This document shows positions 35,399 to 44,384 of a DNA stretch of 64,000 bases, piece by piece. Under the pieces are notes generated by a model that saw only the letters and a program-made list of their open reading frames with translations, was not told where the DNA came from and made no database searches. A program made the position numbers and the translations under genes. Source of the stretch: Phycisphaerales bacterium (GTDB lineage Bacteria > Planctomycetota > Phycisphaerae > Sedimentisphaerales > UBA12454); the NCBI GenBank assembly GCA_003142595.1, contig PLMU01000007.1:67166-131165 (forward strand). The letters run 5' to 3'. Each line of letters starts with the position of its first letter. Position 1 is the first letter of the stretch.

Positions 35399-35952
35399 AT
35401 TACTTACACAGTCTCGGATTGCTTATATTGTCTTAAAACTGGGTAAGAAAAACAAGGCAATATTGCGCGGAAATAAAGTCTATTTTGCGCAAAGGCCTTT
35501 TTAGAGTAAAAAACAAGGCTTTACTTTTAATCAATTATCGCCCTATTTAAATTTAGATAAAACATTTTTAACATAAGCAACTTAAACAAGTTACATAAGA
35601 TTGACTATCGCAAAGCCCGAGCAGGCTCGATAAAATATTGATTTGGGCTGATAGTGGAACTTCCGATAGATTATTCAAAATAGTTAAATTTTTTCGCTAT
35701 AAATTAATATTTTTTGCCAAAAAAACAGAAAGTTAGACCACAAAAATTAGACCTAAAATAATACTCTGAAAAACCGCAGTTGGCCCTTTTCAGTATTACC
35801 AGCAGCGAAATTATAGGATGCTCGTAAATTATCTTACCTCAAAAGGCAAAAAAGATTGATTTCAAAGTTGAGACATTGCAATAGACAGGTGTGAAATTTC
35901 CGCCCTTGGTCCCTGGTGATTATTACACACCTGCCCTAACTGGTTTTGTTTC

Positions 35953-35981
35953 TTGACAACAAATGTTCGTGTAAATATATT
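35953..35981 (+). promoter_or_regulatory. Near-consensus promoter giving a probable leaderless mRNA
   Basis: TTGACA (35953-35958), exactly 17 bases, TATATT (35976-35981). The predicted transcription start (about 7 bases downstream) falls on or next to the ATG at 35989. There is no Shine-Dalgarno in the gap. Confidence 0.65.
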
Positions 35982-35988
35982 GCTGTCT

Positions 35989-37596
35989 ATGCCAGAACAG
36001 GTAAAAAAAACTCTTGTCCTTTCTATTTATTTCGCCTTAGCATTCAGTACTTTGCTGGTCTTCTGGCAGGTCAGGAATTTTGATTTTGTCAGTTATGACG
36101 ATGATGCGTACGTTACAGAAAATCAGCACGTTATAAGCGGTCTGACTTTCGACAATATCATTTGGGCTTTTACGGCCGATGTGTCCAATCATTGGCATCC
36201 ACTGACGTGGCTATCCCTAATGCTCGACTGCCAGTTGTTCGGCCCCAGTCCAGGCGGGATGCATCTTGTAAACCTCCTTCTGCACATTGTAAATACCCTG
36301 CTGCTCTTTGCGGTTCTTAAAAAAATGACAGGCACACTATGGCCGAGCGCCTTCGTGGCGGCTCTGTTTGCACTTCATCCGATGCATGTCGAATCCGTCG
36401 CCTGGATTGCTGAGCGAAAAGATGTATTAAGCACTTTATTTTGGCTGCTTGCGATGTTAGCGTATGCGCAATATGTCAAAAAGCCCGACGCCGCGCGTTA
36501 CCTGCTTGTCTTATTAATTTTCGCTTTGGGTCTTATGGCAAAACCCATGCTGGTTACTTTACCGTTTGTGCTGCTACTACTGGACTATTGGCCGCTTGAA
36601 CGGATAAAACATTTTGATCCGCAGGACACCTTACGGCGCAGGCAGGTTATTTATCGTTTGGTTTTAGAAAAGGTTCCTTTCTTTGCGATTTCGATTATCT
36701 CAAGCGTTATCACCTTTTTAGTTATGCGAAGCGGCGGGGGAGTAGCTATCGTTTCTTTGAATAAAAGAATTGCCAACGTCTTCTTATCGTATGCAAGATA
36801 TATTGGTGAAATGTTATGGCCGAGTAATCTTGTAGTATTGTATCCTTTTGATGTCGGTAGTATTTCATTCTGGCAGACCGCGATGTGTGTTTTGCTGCTG
36901 CTTGTTATATCCATTTTTGTAATTCGTTTTGGACGAAATCAAAAGTATTTGCCGATGGGCTGGTTTTGGTTTGTCGGAACACTTGTGCCGGTCATCGGCA
37001 TTGTTCGAGTCGGTTTGCAGGGCTATGCCGACCGTTACACTTATATCCCGTATATAGGCCTCTTTCTAATGCTTGCATGGGGTTTGCCGCAGCTTCTTTC
37101 AAAATGGATTTCGGCGTCGCCTCAACGAAAAATCATTCTCGGCATATCGATGGTGATTGTACTGACAACACTCGGAATATGTGCTCATCGACAGACAATC
37201 TATTGGAAAAACAGTATCACCCTTTTTTCGCACGCCATCGAGATAACGCAAAACAATTATCTTGCGTACTATAATCTTGGCGTTGCTTACGACGCTCTTG
37301 GCCGCGGCACCGAGGCGATAGATGCCTATAGGCAGGCAATAAGACTCAAGCCGAATTATATCAGGGCATGTAATAATCTCGGCGTTGCTTACGGCAATCT
37401 TGACCGCAGCGTCGAGGCGATAGAAGCCTTTAAGCAGGCCATCGAATTCAAGCCGGATTTAGCCGAGGCACACTATAATCTTGGCGTTGCTTACCTGGCG
37501 ATAGGTGATAAAAATTCTGCTATGGCAGAATATAATATTCTTAAGTCTTTGAACTCACAACTTACGGATAAACTCTTAAATCAGATTAACAAATGA
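35989..37596 (+). CDS. TMTC-like polytopic GT-C membrane protein with C-terminal TPRs (copy 1, plus strand)
   Basis: 535 residues from the ATG at 35989; a TTG 12 codons earlier overlaps the -35 box and is unlikely. About 11 membrane helices. The first outer loop carries the acidic pair in YDDDAYVTENQHV, then HWHPLTWLSLMLDCQLFG, LFALHPMHVESVAWIAERKDVLS and GLMAKPMLVTLPFVLLLLDYWPLER. Residues about 425-530 are three TPRs (NNLGVAYGNLDRSVEAIEAF). The architecture matches TMTC O-mannosyltransferases (CAZy GT105 by family knowledge), with TPRs outside the membrane. It is the only copy on the plus strand and has the shortest TPR tail. Donor and acceptor are unknown. Confidence 0.82.
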   Translation: MPEQVKKTLVLSIYFALAFSTLLVFWQVRNFDFVSYDDDAYVTENQHVISGLTFDNIIWAFTADVSNHWHPLTWLSLMLDCQLFGPSPGGMHLVNLLLHIVNTLLLFAVLKKMTGTLWPSAFVAALFALHPMHVESVAWIAERKDVLSTLFWLLAMLAYAQYVKKPDAARYLLVLLIFALGLMAKPMLVTLPFVLLLLDYWPLERIKHFDPQDTLRRRQVIYRLVLEKVPFFAISIISSVITFLVMRSGGGVAIVSLNKRIANVFLSYARYIGEMLWPSNLVVLYPFDVGSISFWQTAMCVLLLLVISIFVIRFGRNQKYLPMGWFWFVGTLVPVIGIVRVGLQGYADRYTYIPYIGLFLMLAWGLPQLLSKWISASPQRKIILGISMVIVLTTLGICAHRQTIYWKNSITLFSHAIEITQNNYLAYYNLGVAYDALGRGTEAIDAYRQAIRLKPNYIRACNNLGVAYGNLDRSVEAIEAFKQAIEFKPDLAEAHYNLGVAYLAIGDKNSAMAEYNILKSLNSQLTDKLLNQINK

Positions 37597-37634
37597 AAAT
37601 ATTTATCCCGCTGCTGCCTGTGTCGTGAGAATAG

Positions 37635-39695
37635 TTACTGCGATGTCTCAATATATGGTTTACTTTCTTTATATAAGACCAGCCGATTTTCAATTTCATT
37701 TTTAAGGCCACGCTGTTCGGCAAATTGACATAACTCTAAAGCTTTTTGCGATGTTTTGACAGCTTTATCAAAATCGCCAGTTGCAGCATAAGCTGCGGCC
37801 AAGGTGCTTAACAATTCAGGAATTTTATTACCGGTAAGTTCGCAGGCTCTCTGAGCAAGTTTCACCGCCCTGTCCGGATTGTGCGATGTCATTTTCGGAT
37901 CAACTGCCAAAATCCAGGCCAGAGTATTCATAGGCTCAACCCAGTCGGGCTTGAGTTGCAGAGCCTTTTCAAAGTATGTGACGGCTTCATTAATTTCGCC
38001 TCTCTGCACCAGAACTTGCCCGAGATGATAGTATGGCAAGGCATAGCCAGGGTCAAGCCGTATTGATTCGGTAAGATGCACAACAGCCTCATCATAGTTG
38101 CCCTGAAGAATCATTACATGGCCCATATTGTCATGTGTAATTGCAAAATCAGGTCTTATCTGAAGGGACAGGGTAAAGCATTTCACAGCTTCATCTAATT
38201 TGCCCTGTTGGCTGAGTGCAATGCCAAGAATATTCAACCCATCAGGTTCATCCGACTTTATCTGTAAGGCTTTTTGACATTCTATGACAGCCTGGTCAAT
38301 CTTGCCGTCTTTAAGCAAAGCATCGCCAAGTCCAATCCGTGCAAGGACATATTTAGGTGCAATTCTGATAGATTGCGAATAATTTTGAATTGCTTCATCC
38401 AGCCTACCCTGCAAGACCAGCGAGTTCGCTACGCCAGAGTATGCTACATAATTATTTTTAGTCACATCAAGGGCGTGTTGAAACAAAGTCCGACTGTTTT
38501 GCCAGTAATGAATCTGAAAACGGGTGCATATCGACATAGCTAAAATAATCAGCAGCGCCGATGAGGTAAGTGCGACTTTTCTATATCGCCATTTCGCCAA
38601 TAAGTCTGGAAATCCCCAGGCAATAATAATAAATAAACCTATCAGGGTAATATAAGTATAGCGGTCTGCCATCGCCTGGCCGCCAACCTTGACAATGCCG
38701 ATGACAGGCACAAGCGTGCCAAGATACCAAAACCAGCCAGTAAAAAGATATGGATACTTTTTAGCCAGCCGAAGCACAAAAATAGTTGCGGCTATCAACA
38801 GAACAGCCGAGGTCACTGTAAATAAAATAGATACATTTTCGACGGGATACGGATAAAAAAATGTCAGATGCCTCGGCCAAAACATTTTCCCAATATATTG
38901 CACATAAGAAATAAGAGCATTGCAAACCCGCGACTGTATTGAAATCTTGGCCAGCGACGATATCGCCCCGCCGCTCTGCTGAACTAAAAAGGTGATAATA
39001 CTTGAGATGACTGAAAGAGCGAAGAAAGGAACCTTTTCCAAAACCAAACGATAAAAAATTTGCCGACTAAAACGGCTTATCCGTTCGAGCGGCCAATAAT
39101 CGAACAGTAGCAGCACAAACGGTAAAGTAACCAGCATTGGTTTTGCCATAAGACCTAACGCAAAAACAAGCAGCGTAAATAAATAATTAGTGAGATTCGA
39201 CTTTTTGACATATCGGGTATAAGCCAACATTGCCAGAAGCCAGAAAAAGGCGCTTAACACATCCTTGCGTTCGGAAACCCAGGCAACAGATTCAACGTGC
39301 ATTGGGTGCAGAGCAAAAAGAGCGGCGACAAAGGCACTTTGCCAAACAGCATTTGTCATACGTTTTAGGACAAGGAAAAGAAGCAAAGTATTTATAATGT
39401 GAAAGAAAAGATTAGTCAGATGATGGCCTGCGGGGTTGGAACCGTAAAGCTGCCAGTCTAAAATATGTGAAAGCCATGTCAAGGGGTGCCAGTTACCTGC
39501 ATGGCCGCTGGTAAATGCCCATTTGACTGATTGCAGTGTAATACCCGTCTGAATATGCGGGTTTTGGGAAACATATGCAGGGTCGTCATAATCAACAAAA
39601 CCAAAGCTGTGCACCTGAAAATAAACAGCAAGAGTAACTAATGTTAACGTCAGACAGATTAAGAAAGACCAGTTCCTGTTTGAGTTTTTATCCAT
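37635..39695 (-). CDS. TMTC-like GT-C membrane protein with C-terminal TPRs (copy 2)
   Basis: 686 residues, end of a tight minus-strand array (13 bases after copy 3). Membrane domain 1-400: acidic pair D37-D38 in VDYDDPAYV, NWHPLTWLSHILDWQLYG, HPMHVESVAWVSERKDVLS, GLMAKPMLVTLPFVLLLFDYWPLER, GWFWYLGTLVPVIGIVKVG and AMADRYTYITLIGLF. TPR domain about 405-660 with seven repeats (for example GKLDEAVKCFTLSLQIRPDF). The last two repeats and the tail (LGLKN-like, ending PYIETSQ) differ from the other copies, so its 3' end is not part of the homogenised family. Predicted role: sugar transfer from a lipid donor to an exported protein or glycan. Confidence 0.82.
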   Translation of the reverse strand: MDKNSNRNWSFLICLTLTLVTLAVYFQVHSFGFVDYDDPAYVSQNPHIQTGITLQSVKWAFTSGHAGNWHPLTWLSHILDWQLYGSNPAGHHLTNLFFHIINTLLLFLVLKRMTNAVWQSAFVAALFALHPMHVESVAWVSERKDVLSAFFWLLAMLAYTRYVKKSNLTNYLFTLLVFALGLMAKPMLVTLPFVLLLFDYWPLERISRFSRQIFYRLVLEKVPFFALSVISSIITFLVQQSGGAISSLAKISIQSRVCNALISYVQYIGKMFWPRHLTFFYPYPVENVSILFTVTSAVLLIAATIFVLRLAKKYPYLFTGWFWYLGTLVPVIGIVKVGGQAMADRYTYITLIGLFIIIAWGFPDLLAKWRYRKVALTSSALLIILAMSICTRFQIHYWQNSRTLFQHALDVTKNNYVAYSGVANSLVLQGRLDEAIQNYSQSIRIAPKYVLARIGLGDALLKDGKIDQAVIECQKALQIKSDEPDGLNILGIALSQQGKLDEAVKCFTLSLQIRPDFAITHDNMGHVMILQGNYDEAVVHLTESIRLDPGYALPYYHLGQVLVQRGEINEAVTYFEKALQLKPDWVEPMNTLAWILAVDPKMTSHNPDRAVKLAQRACELTGNKIPELLSTLAAAYAATGDFDKAVKTSQKALELCQFAEQRGLKNEIENRLVLYKESKPYIETSQ

Positions 39696-39708
39696 CTAAA
39701 CTTACCAA

Positions 39709-41739
39709 TTATTTCTTTTTTGTGTTTTCCGTACTTTTAAGTTTATCATTCTCTGCCAAGGCGACACTGAGATTGTTTCTTGCATCAATATAATCAGGGT
39801 CAATTTGAAGCGACTGATTAAAATGCGCTATGGCCTGGTCAAATTTTTTCTGCTGGGAAAGTATTACACCAAGATCGTTGTGGGCCCGCGCATTTTTAGG
39901 CTGGATTTGCAGGATTTTTTCATACTCTTTAACCGCTTCGTCTAATCTGCCGCTGCTGACCAGAGCAGCTCCAAGATTAAGATGTGTATTTATAGAGTCA
40001 GGAGCAATTTGCAGAGCTTTGTTGCAGAGCGTAATCGCCTCGTCAAATTTGCCGGTGCGCGTCAATATGAAGCTGAGATCGCTAAGGATGTTAGGGTCGT
40101 CGGGCGTTACTGAAAGAATTTTGCGATATTCGCCGGCCGCTTCCTCGAACCTGCCAAGTTTCACCAGTATGGAGCCGAAGTTTCTGCGTATCTCGGGTAT
40201 GTCCTTATCCGCAAGCCCGATTTTGTAGTGCTCAGCAGCCTCGTCTAAATTACCTTTACTCTCCAGAGCAGCGGCAAGACTGAGATGCGTACTTGCAAGG
40301 CTGGGATCCGCTTTCAGTGCCCTGTTATAATAGCCTATAGCCTCATCAGTTTTTCCTTCTTTATAAAGGACGGCCCCTAAATCATTAAGAGCACCGGCAT
40401 AATCTGGTTCGATTCGTATCGCCTGCGAATAATGGTAAATCGCCTCGTCCAATCTGCCCTGCGCGATCAGCGGATCTGCTATGCAATAGTGCGCAACATA
40501 ATTATTATTAGTTACTTCAAGAGCATGTTGAAACAAAGTCAAACTGTTTCGCCAGTAACGAATCTGGAAATATGTGCACAACGACAAAGCCGAAACTACC
40601 AGAATCGCCGATGAAACAAACACGATTTTTTTATACCTCCACTTTGCCAGCAACTCAGACAATCCCCAGGCAATGATAATAAATAAACCTGTAAGTGTGA
40701 TATAGGTATAGCGGTCGGCCATCGACTGCCTGCCGACCTGGACCAAACCGATGACAGGTACGAGCGTGCCGAGATACCAGAACCAGCCGGTAAAGAGATA
40801 TCGATGGTTTTTAGCAAATCGAATTACCAGAATTGTTACAGTCAACAGCACAACTGCCGATACTACGGCATATAGAATCGATATGTCCCGGCCGGAATGC
40901 GGATAAAATACTGCCAAACGGCTCGGCCAAATCATTTTGATAATGTACTGCATATAAGAAATAGAGGCATTGGCCAATTGAAGAGGAAAACTTAAATCTT
41001 TCGTTAAACGCATCGCTCCGCTTTCTTTCTGAGTAATGAAAGTGGCTACGCATCCTGCAGCAGTCATCATAAACAATGGAATCTTCTCAATAAGAAGATA
41101 AACCAGCGAACGTTTCGAGCCGAGCCTGTTTAACGGCCAGTAATCTAAAATCAGAAACACAAAAGGCAAAGTAACAAGCATAGGCTTGGACATCAGACCA
41201 AGAGCAAAAAATACAACTATCCATAAATAACGAGCAACTTTCGGCTGCTCGACATAACGAACATAAGCCCACATTGCCAGCAGCCAGAAAAATGTGCTCA
41301 AGACATCTTTACGTTCAGCAATCCAGGCAACAGATTCAACGTGCAGCGGATGAAGTGCAAACAGAGCAGCCACAAACGCGCTTTGCCAAAGCACATTTGT
41401 CATTTTTTTAAAAACAATAAAAACAAGCAACGTATTTAAAATATGAAAGATAAGATTGATAATATGATGACCTTCAGCGTTAGCACCAAAAAGCTGCCAG
41501 TCCAGCATATGAGAAAGCCAGGTCAAGGGATGCCAGTTGTCGGCATAACCAGAGGTGAAAGCCCATTTGACTGCCTTGAATGTTATACCGGCCTGAATAC
41601 TGGGGTTTGCGTAGACGTAAGTGTTGTCATCGTAATTCACGAATTCAAAACTGTGCACCTGGTAATAAATGATAAATGCGATTATCGCCAAAACCAGGCA
41701 AATGATGAGGGACCAGTTTATGTTCGAGTTTTTATTCAT
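39709..41739 (-). CDS. TMTC-like GT-C membrane protein with C-terminal TPRs (copy 3)
   Basis: 676 residues. Membrane half as in the other copies (VNYDDNTYVYANPSIQ, NWHPLTWLSHMLDWQLFG, HPLHVESVAWIAERKDVLS, GLMSKPMLVTLPFVFLILDYWPLNR). About eight TPRs at 400-665 (YAGALNDLGAVLYKEGKTDEAIGYY and following). It ends with the family tail NNLSVALAENDKLKSTENTKKK. It is separated from copy 2 by 13 bases and from the upstream ArnT/TPR gene by 14, so one transcript is likely. The segment AEGHHIINLIFHILNTLL is closest to copies 4 and 5. Confidence 0.82.
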   Translation of the reverse strand: MNKNSNINWSLIICLVLAIIAFIIYYQVHSFEFVNYDDNTYVYANPSIQAGITFKAVKWAFTSGYADNWHPLTWLSHMLDWQLFGANAEGHHIINLIFHILNTLLVFIVFKKMTNVLWQSAFVAALFALHPLHVESVAWIAERKDVLSTFFWLLAMWAYVRYVEQPKVARYLWIVVFFALGLMSKPMLVTLPFVFLILDYWPLNRLGSKRSLVYLLIEKIPLFMMTAAGCVATFITQKESGAMRLTKDLSFPLQLANASISYMQYIIKMIWPSRLAVFYPHSGRDISILYAVVSAVVLLTVTILVIRFAKNHRYLFTGWFWYLGTLVPVIGLVQVGRQSMADRYTYITLTGLFIIIAWGLSELLAKWRYKKIVFVSSAILVVSALSLCTYFQIRYWRNSLTLFQHALEVTNNNYVAHYCIADPLIAQGRLDEAIYHYSQAIRIEPDYAGALNDLGAVLYKEGKTDEAIGYYNRALKADPSLASTHLSLAAALESKGNLDEAAEHYKIGLADKDIPEIRRNFGSILVKLGRFEEAAGEYRKILSVTPDDPNILSDLSFILTRTGKFDEAITLCNKALQIAPDSINTHLNLGAALVSSGRLDEAVKEYEKILQIQPKNARAHNDLGVILSQQKKFDQAIAHFNQSLQIDPDYIDARNNLSVALAENDKLKSTENTKKK

Positions 41740-41753
41740 CTTACTTTCCCAAA

Positions 41754-44372
41754 TTACTTCTCTATATTTTCCAGATTCCGGAGTTTCAGTTTTTCGGCCA
41801 AGGCGGCATTGAGACTGTTTTTCGCATCAGAGTATTGCGGGTTTATTCGAACAGCCTGCCTAAAATGTGTAATAGCCTCGTTGATTTCACCCTGCCGAAT
41901 AAGGACTACGCCCAGGTCGTTGTGCACAACAGCATTATCAGGCTGAATAAGCAGGAGTTTTTCATATTCTTTCGCAGCTTCTTTCAATTTGCCCCTGTCA
42001 GCCAAAATAAATCCAAGATTAAGATATGCGTCAACTAAATTAGGATCGATTTGTATTGCTGTATTGAAATATGAAACAGCCTGGTCAATCTTGCCCGTAT
42101 GATAGAGCGCTCCTCCGAGTCCATTGAGGGCATCGACATAATCAGGTTTGATTCGAACAGTCTGAGAATAATGTTCTATCGCCTTATCGTATTCGTGCTG
42201 CAAAGAATAAGCCTTTGCCAACTGGCAGTGGGCATACCAGTCTTCGGGGTTATTGTTCAGAAGCTGCGTATAATATGCGACGGCCTGGGCGAGCTGGCCC
42301 TGTTTGGCACGAACATCTAAATCTGAATAATACACTGCATTTACCTGTCCGGGGCTTACAAAAAAAGACAGCAGTATCGCCATAATCAATGTACCGAACC
42401 AGCCATAAAGAACCATTCGCAGAAGAGATAACTTTTTGTCCCTTAGCCGCTGGTCAAGCCAGCCGAATCCGAACGCAAAGATCAGACTTATCGGCAATAT
42501 AACACCGAGACCGAAGAAAGCCTTTGCCTGGCCGTAATATGGAACTTGAAGACTGATATAAATTATGCTGCAGGCCACAGTAAAAAGTGAACCCAGGATT
42601 AACAGCCAGATTTTGTCGGCCGTGCGTATTATATTACCAATTGCACAAATCGCGCCGATTATAACTATCAGGGCGGCAGGTATTGCGAGCAGATATACCG
42701 CAGACATATATTCGTAATTCCAGGGCGGACGGCCTGCATAGAATCCCGTGCCGCCAAGAAACGCATCGCCCCAGAACGTCGAATAAATAGAATCAAAAAA
42801 TGAATAAGTGCCGGCAAAGTAAGGCACGGTAAACACCCTGCCGAATTGGCAGAAGTATTTGTACGTGTGAAATCCCGGGTCCTGCCACCATGGCATTTCT
42901 AAGAAGCGGCCGAAGTTAGAAACAAGAATTTTACCAAAATGCATCCAGTTGCGTATATAAAACCAGCCAGCTACAACAACTATAACCAGGAACATCAAAC
43001 CTAAATTTCTGCCAAGTATGGTTATAGAACGCTTTTCTTCAGAAAACAATTTGTATAGCAACACCAGAAAGATGACCGGCAGTACGGCCAAAACCGTAAA
43101 TTTCGTCAGCAAGGCCAACCCAATAATAAAGCCTAAAATACAATAAAGTTTTGAAGAAGTGCGATTGCCATTAAGTATCATTATTACCACGAGTATTGTC
43201 AAACTCATCAGCAAGGCGCTGAGAGACTCGTTGGAAAAGTAGCTGGAGATGTAAATGTTCATAGGTATCAGGGCCGTTATGGCCACAGAAAGAGACTGCT
43301 TGGTTTGACTGTCGGGGAAAATTATACGAGCCGCAAAGTAAGCAAGGCAAATTTGACCGAGACCGCAGAGAAATGGAATTAATTTCAACAAGTACAGAGC
43401 TTGAGCTGCGGCAAGAAACTGCCTGCCTAATAAAAAAATCATAGTAGAAGCAACATAAAACAGAGGAGGCTGATGGGTTTCCCAGCCCTCGTTTGCCAAG
43501 GGAACAGATTTATGTTCGAGAAGGTATTGGATATACTCAAGATGAGCTTGAGTATCAAAACCTACTTCAGTAGGCGATATTTTAGCCGCGTTGTTTAAGA
43601 ATACTATTATCCAAACTATAATGCAAATAATCAAAATCCGCTTTGGCGTAAATATTGGAAATCGCTGACTTCGGCCGGTATTGAACTTTGTATTTCTTTG
43701 TCTGTAATTGTTCAGCCAGAAAGCTATGGAGGAAATCAAGAAAAACAAAATCAACATCGGTAATTTTTTATACAAGCCTTCTAATGGAGGCACACATTGC
43801 AAACTAATGGGATGCAGGAAACAATCATTTGCCAAACTTGCTATGACCGGCGGACTATCCGATATAGAAACTGTCCAGCTTGTATCGGTTTTAATTTCGT
43901 TCTCCATACCACAAGTATAAAGCCAAAGAGCGGGCGGACCATAGTCATTGGAAACTTCCGCTTTTATCGTATTTGTACCTTCTTTCAGGAATTTGGAAAT
44001 CTCGAATTTCCGCTCTCTCTTCCAGTTTGTCCTCTCTGCAACAGCCGAAAGCTGATTATCGTTAACCCATAAGCGATACTCTTTGAAACCCCTGATATAC
44101 AGGTAAACTTCCGTAGGTCTGGCGGTTAGTTCAAAATTTTTGGTAAACCCGGCAGTAAGATTAACATAGTTGTCACCTCTTAGCCTAAGTTGAGGTGTAA
44201 AAGGATACGATATCCAATTCGCTTTGACATCGGTCACTAAAAAGGGAATATTCGGATCATAGATTGCTTTTATAACTATAAACGAAAAAGACGCGACCAC
44301 AATAAGAACAATGAGAATCAACATCGCCTTTAATGGTGTTTTTTGATTGGTCAATTTTGATGTTTTCTGCAA
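41754..44372 (-). CDS. ArnT-like GT-C glycosyltransferase with N-terminal beta-sandwich and the array's TPR tail
   Basis: 872 residues from a TTG start supported by GGAAG 7 bases upstream; an ATG at 44324 is the alternative. TM1 about 17-37; residues about 50-190 form an exported beta-sandwich (EVYLYIRGFKEYRLWVNDNQL, FLKEGTNTIKAEVSNDYGPPALWLY), like sugar-binding domains. About ten further helices of the PMT/ArnT superfamily at 200-690 carry the acidic loop EVGFDTQAHLEYIQYLLEHK and THQPPLFYV. TPRs follow at about 700-860, ending KNSLNAALAEKLKLRNLENIEK, closely similar to the TMTC-like copies. The membrane domain is unrelated in motifs to its neighbours, so TPR exchange is likely. Confidence 0.8.
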   Translation of the reverse strand: MQKTSKLTNQKTPLKAMLILIVLIVVASFSFIVIKAIYDPNIPFLVTDVKANWISYPFTPQLRLRGDNYVNLTAGFTKNFELTARPTEVYLYIRGFKEYRLWVNDNQLSAVAERTNWKRERKFEISKFLKEGTNTIKAEVSNDYGPPALWLYTCGMENEIKTDTSWTVSISDSPPVIASLANDCFLHPISLQCVPPLEGLYKKLPMLILFFLISSIAFWLNNYRQRNTKFNTGRSQRFPIFTPKRILIICIIVWIIVFLNNAAKISPTEVGFDTQAHLEYIQYLLEHKSVPLANEGWETHQPPLFYVASTMIFLLGRQFLAAAQALYLLKLIPFLCGLGQICLAYFAARIIFPDSQTKQSLSVAITALIPMNIYISSYFSNESLSALLMSLTILVVIMILNGNRTSSKLYCILGFIIGLALLTKFTVLAVLPVIFLVLLYKLFSEEKRSITILGRNLGLMFLVIVVVAGWFYIRNWMHFGKILVSNFGRFLEMPWWQDPGFHTYKYFCQFGRVFTVPYFAGTYSFFDSIYSTFWGDAFLGGTGFYAGRPPWNYEYMSAVYLLAIPAALIVIIGAICAIGNIIRTADKIWLLILGSLFTVACSIIYISLQVPYYGQAKAFFGLGVILPISLIFAFGFGWLDQRLRDKKLSLLRMVLYGWFGTLIMAILLSFFVSPGQVNAVYYSDLDVRAKQGQLAQAVAYYTQLLNNNPEDWYAHCQLAKAYSLQHEYDKAIEHYSQTVRIKPDYVDALNGLGGALYHTGKIDQAVSYFNTAIQIDPNLVDAYLNLGFILADRGKLKEAAKEYEKLLLIQPDNAVVHNDLGVVLIRQGEINEAITHFRQAVRINPQYSDAKNSLNAALAEKLKLRNLENIEK

Positions 44373-44384
44373 ATTAATTCTTCC

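Larger units (their letters stand above)
35311..35988. other. Large divergent intergenic region with palindromes
   Basis: About 680 bases between divergent genes, no credible open frame. It contains a 19-base inverted repeat ACTGGAT-AACAC-ATCCAGT (35380-35398), the palindrome TTTGCGCAAA (35484-35493) with a related TATTGCGCGG at 35461-35470, and at its right end a near-consensus promoter reading plus. The rest is AT-rich. Confidence 0.5.
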
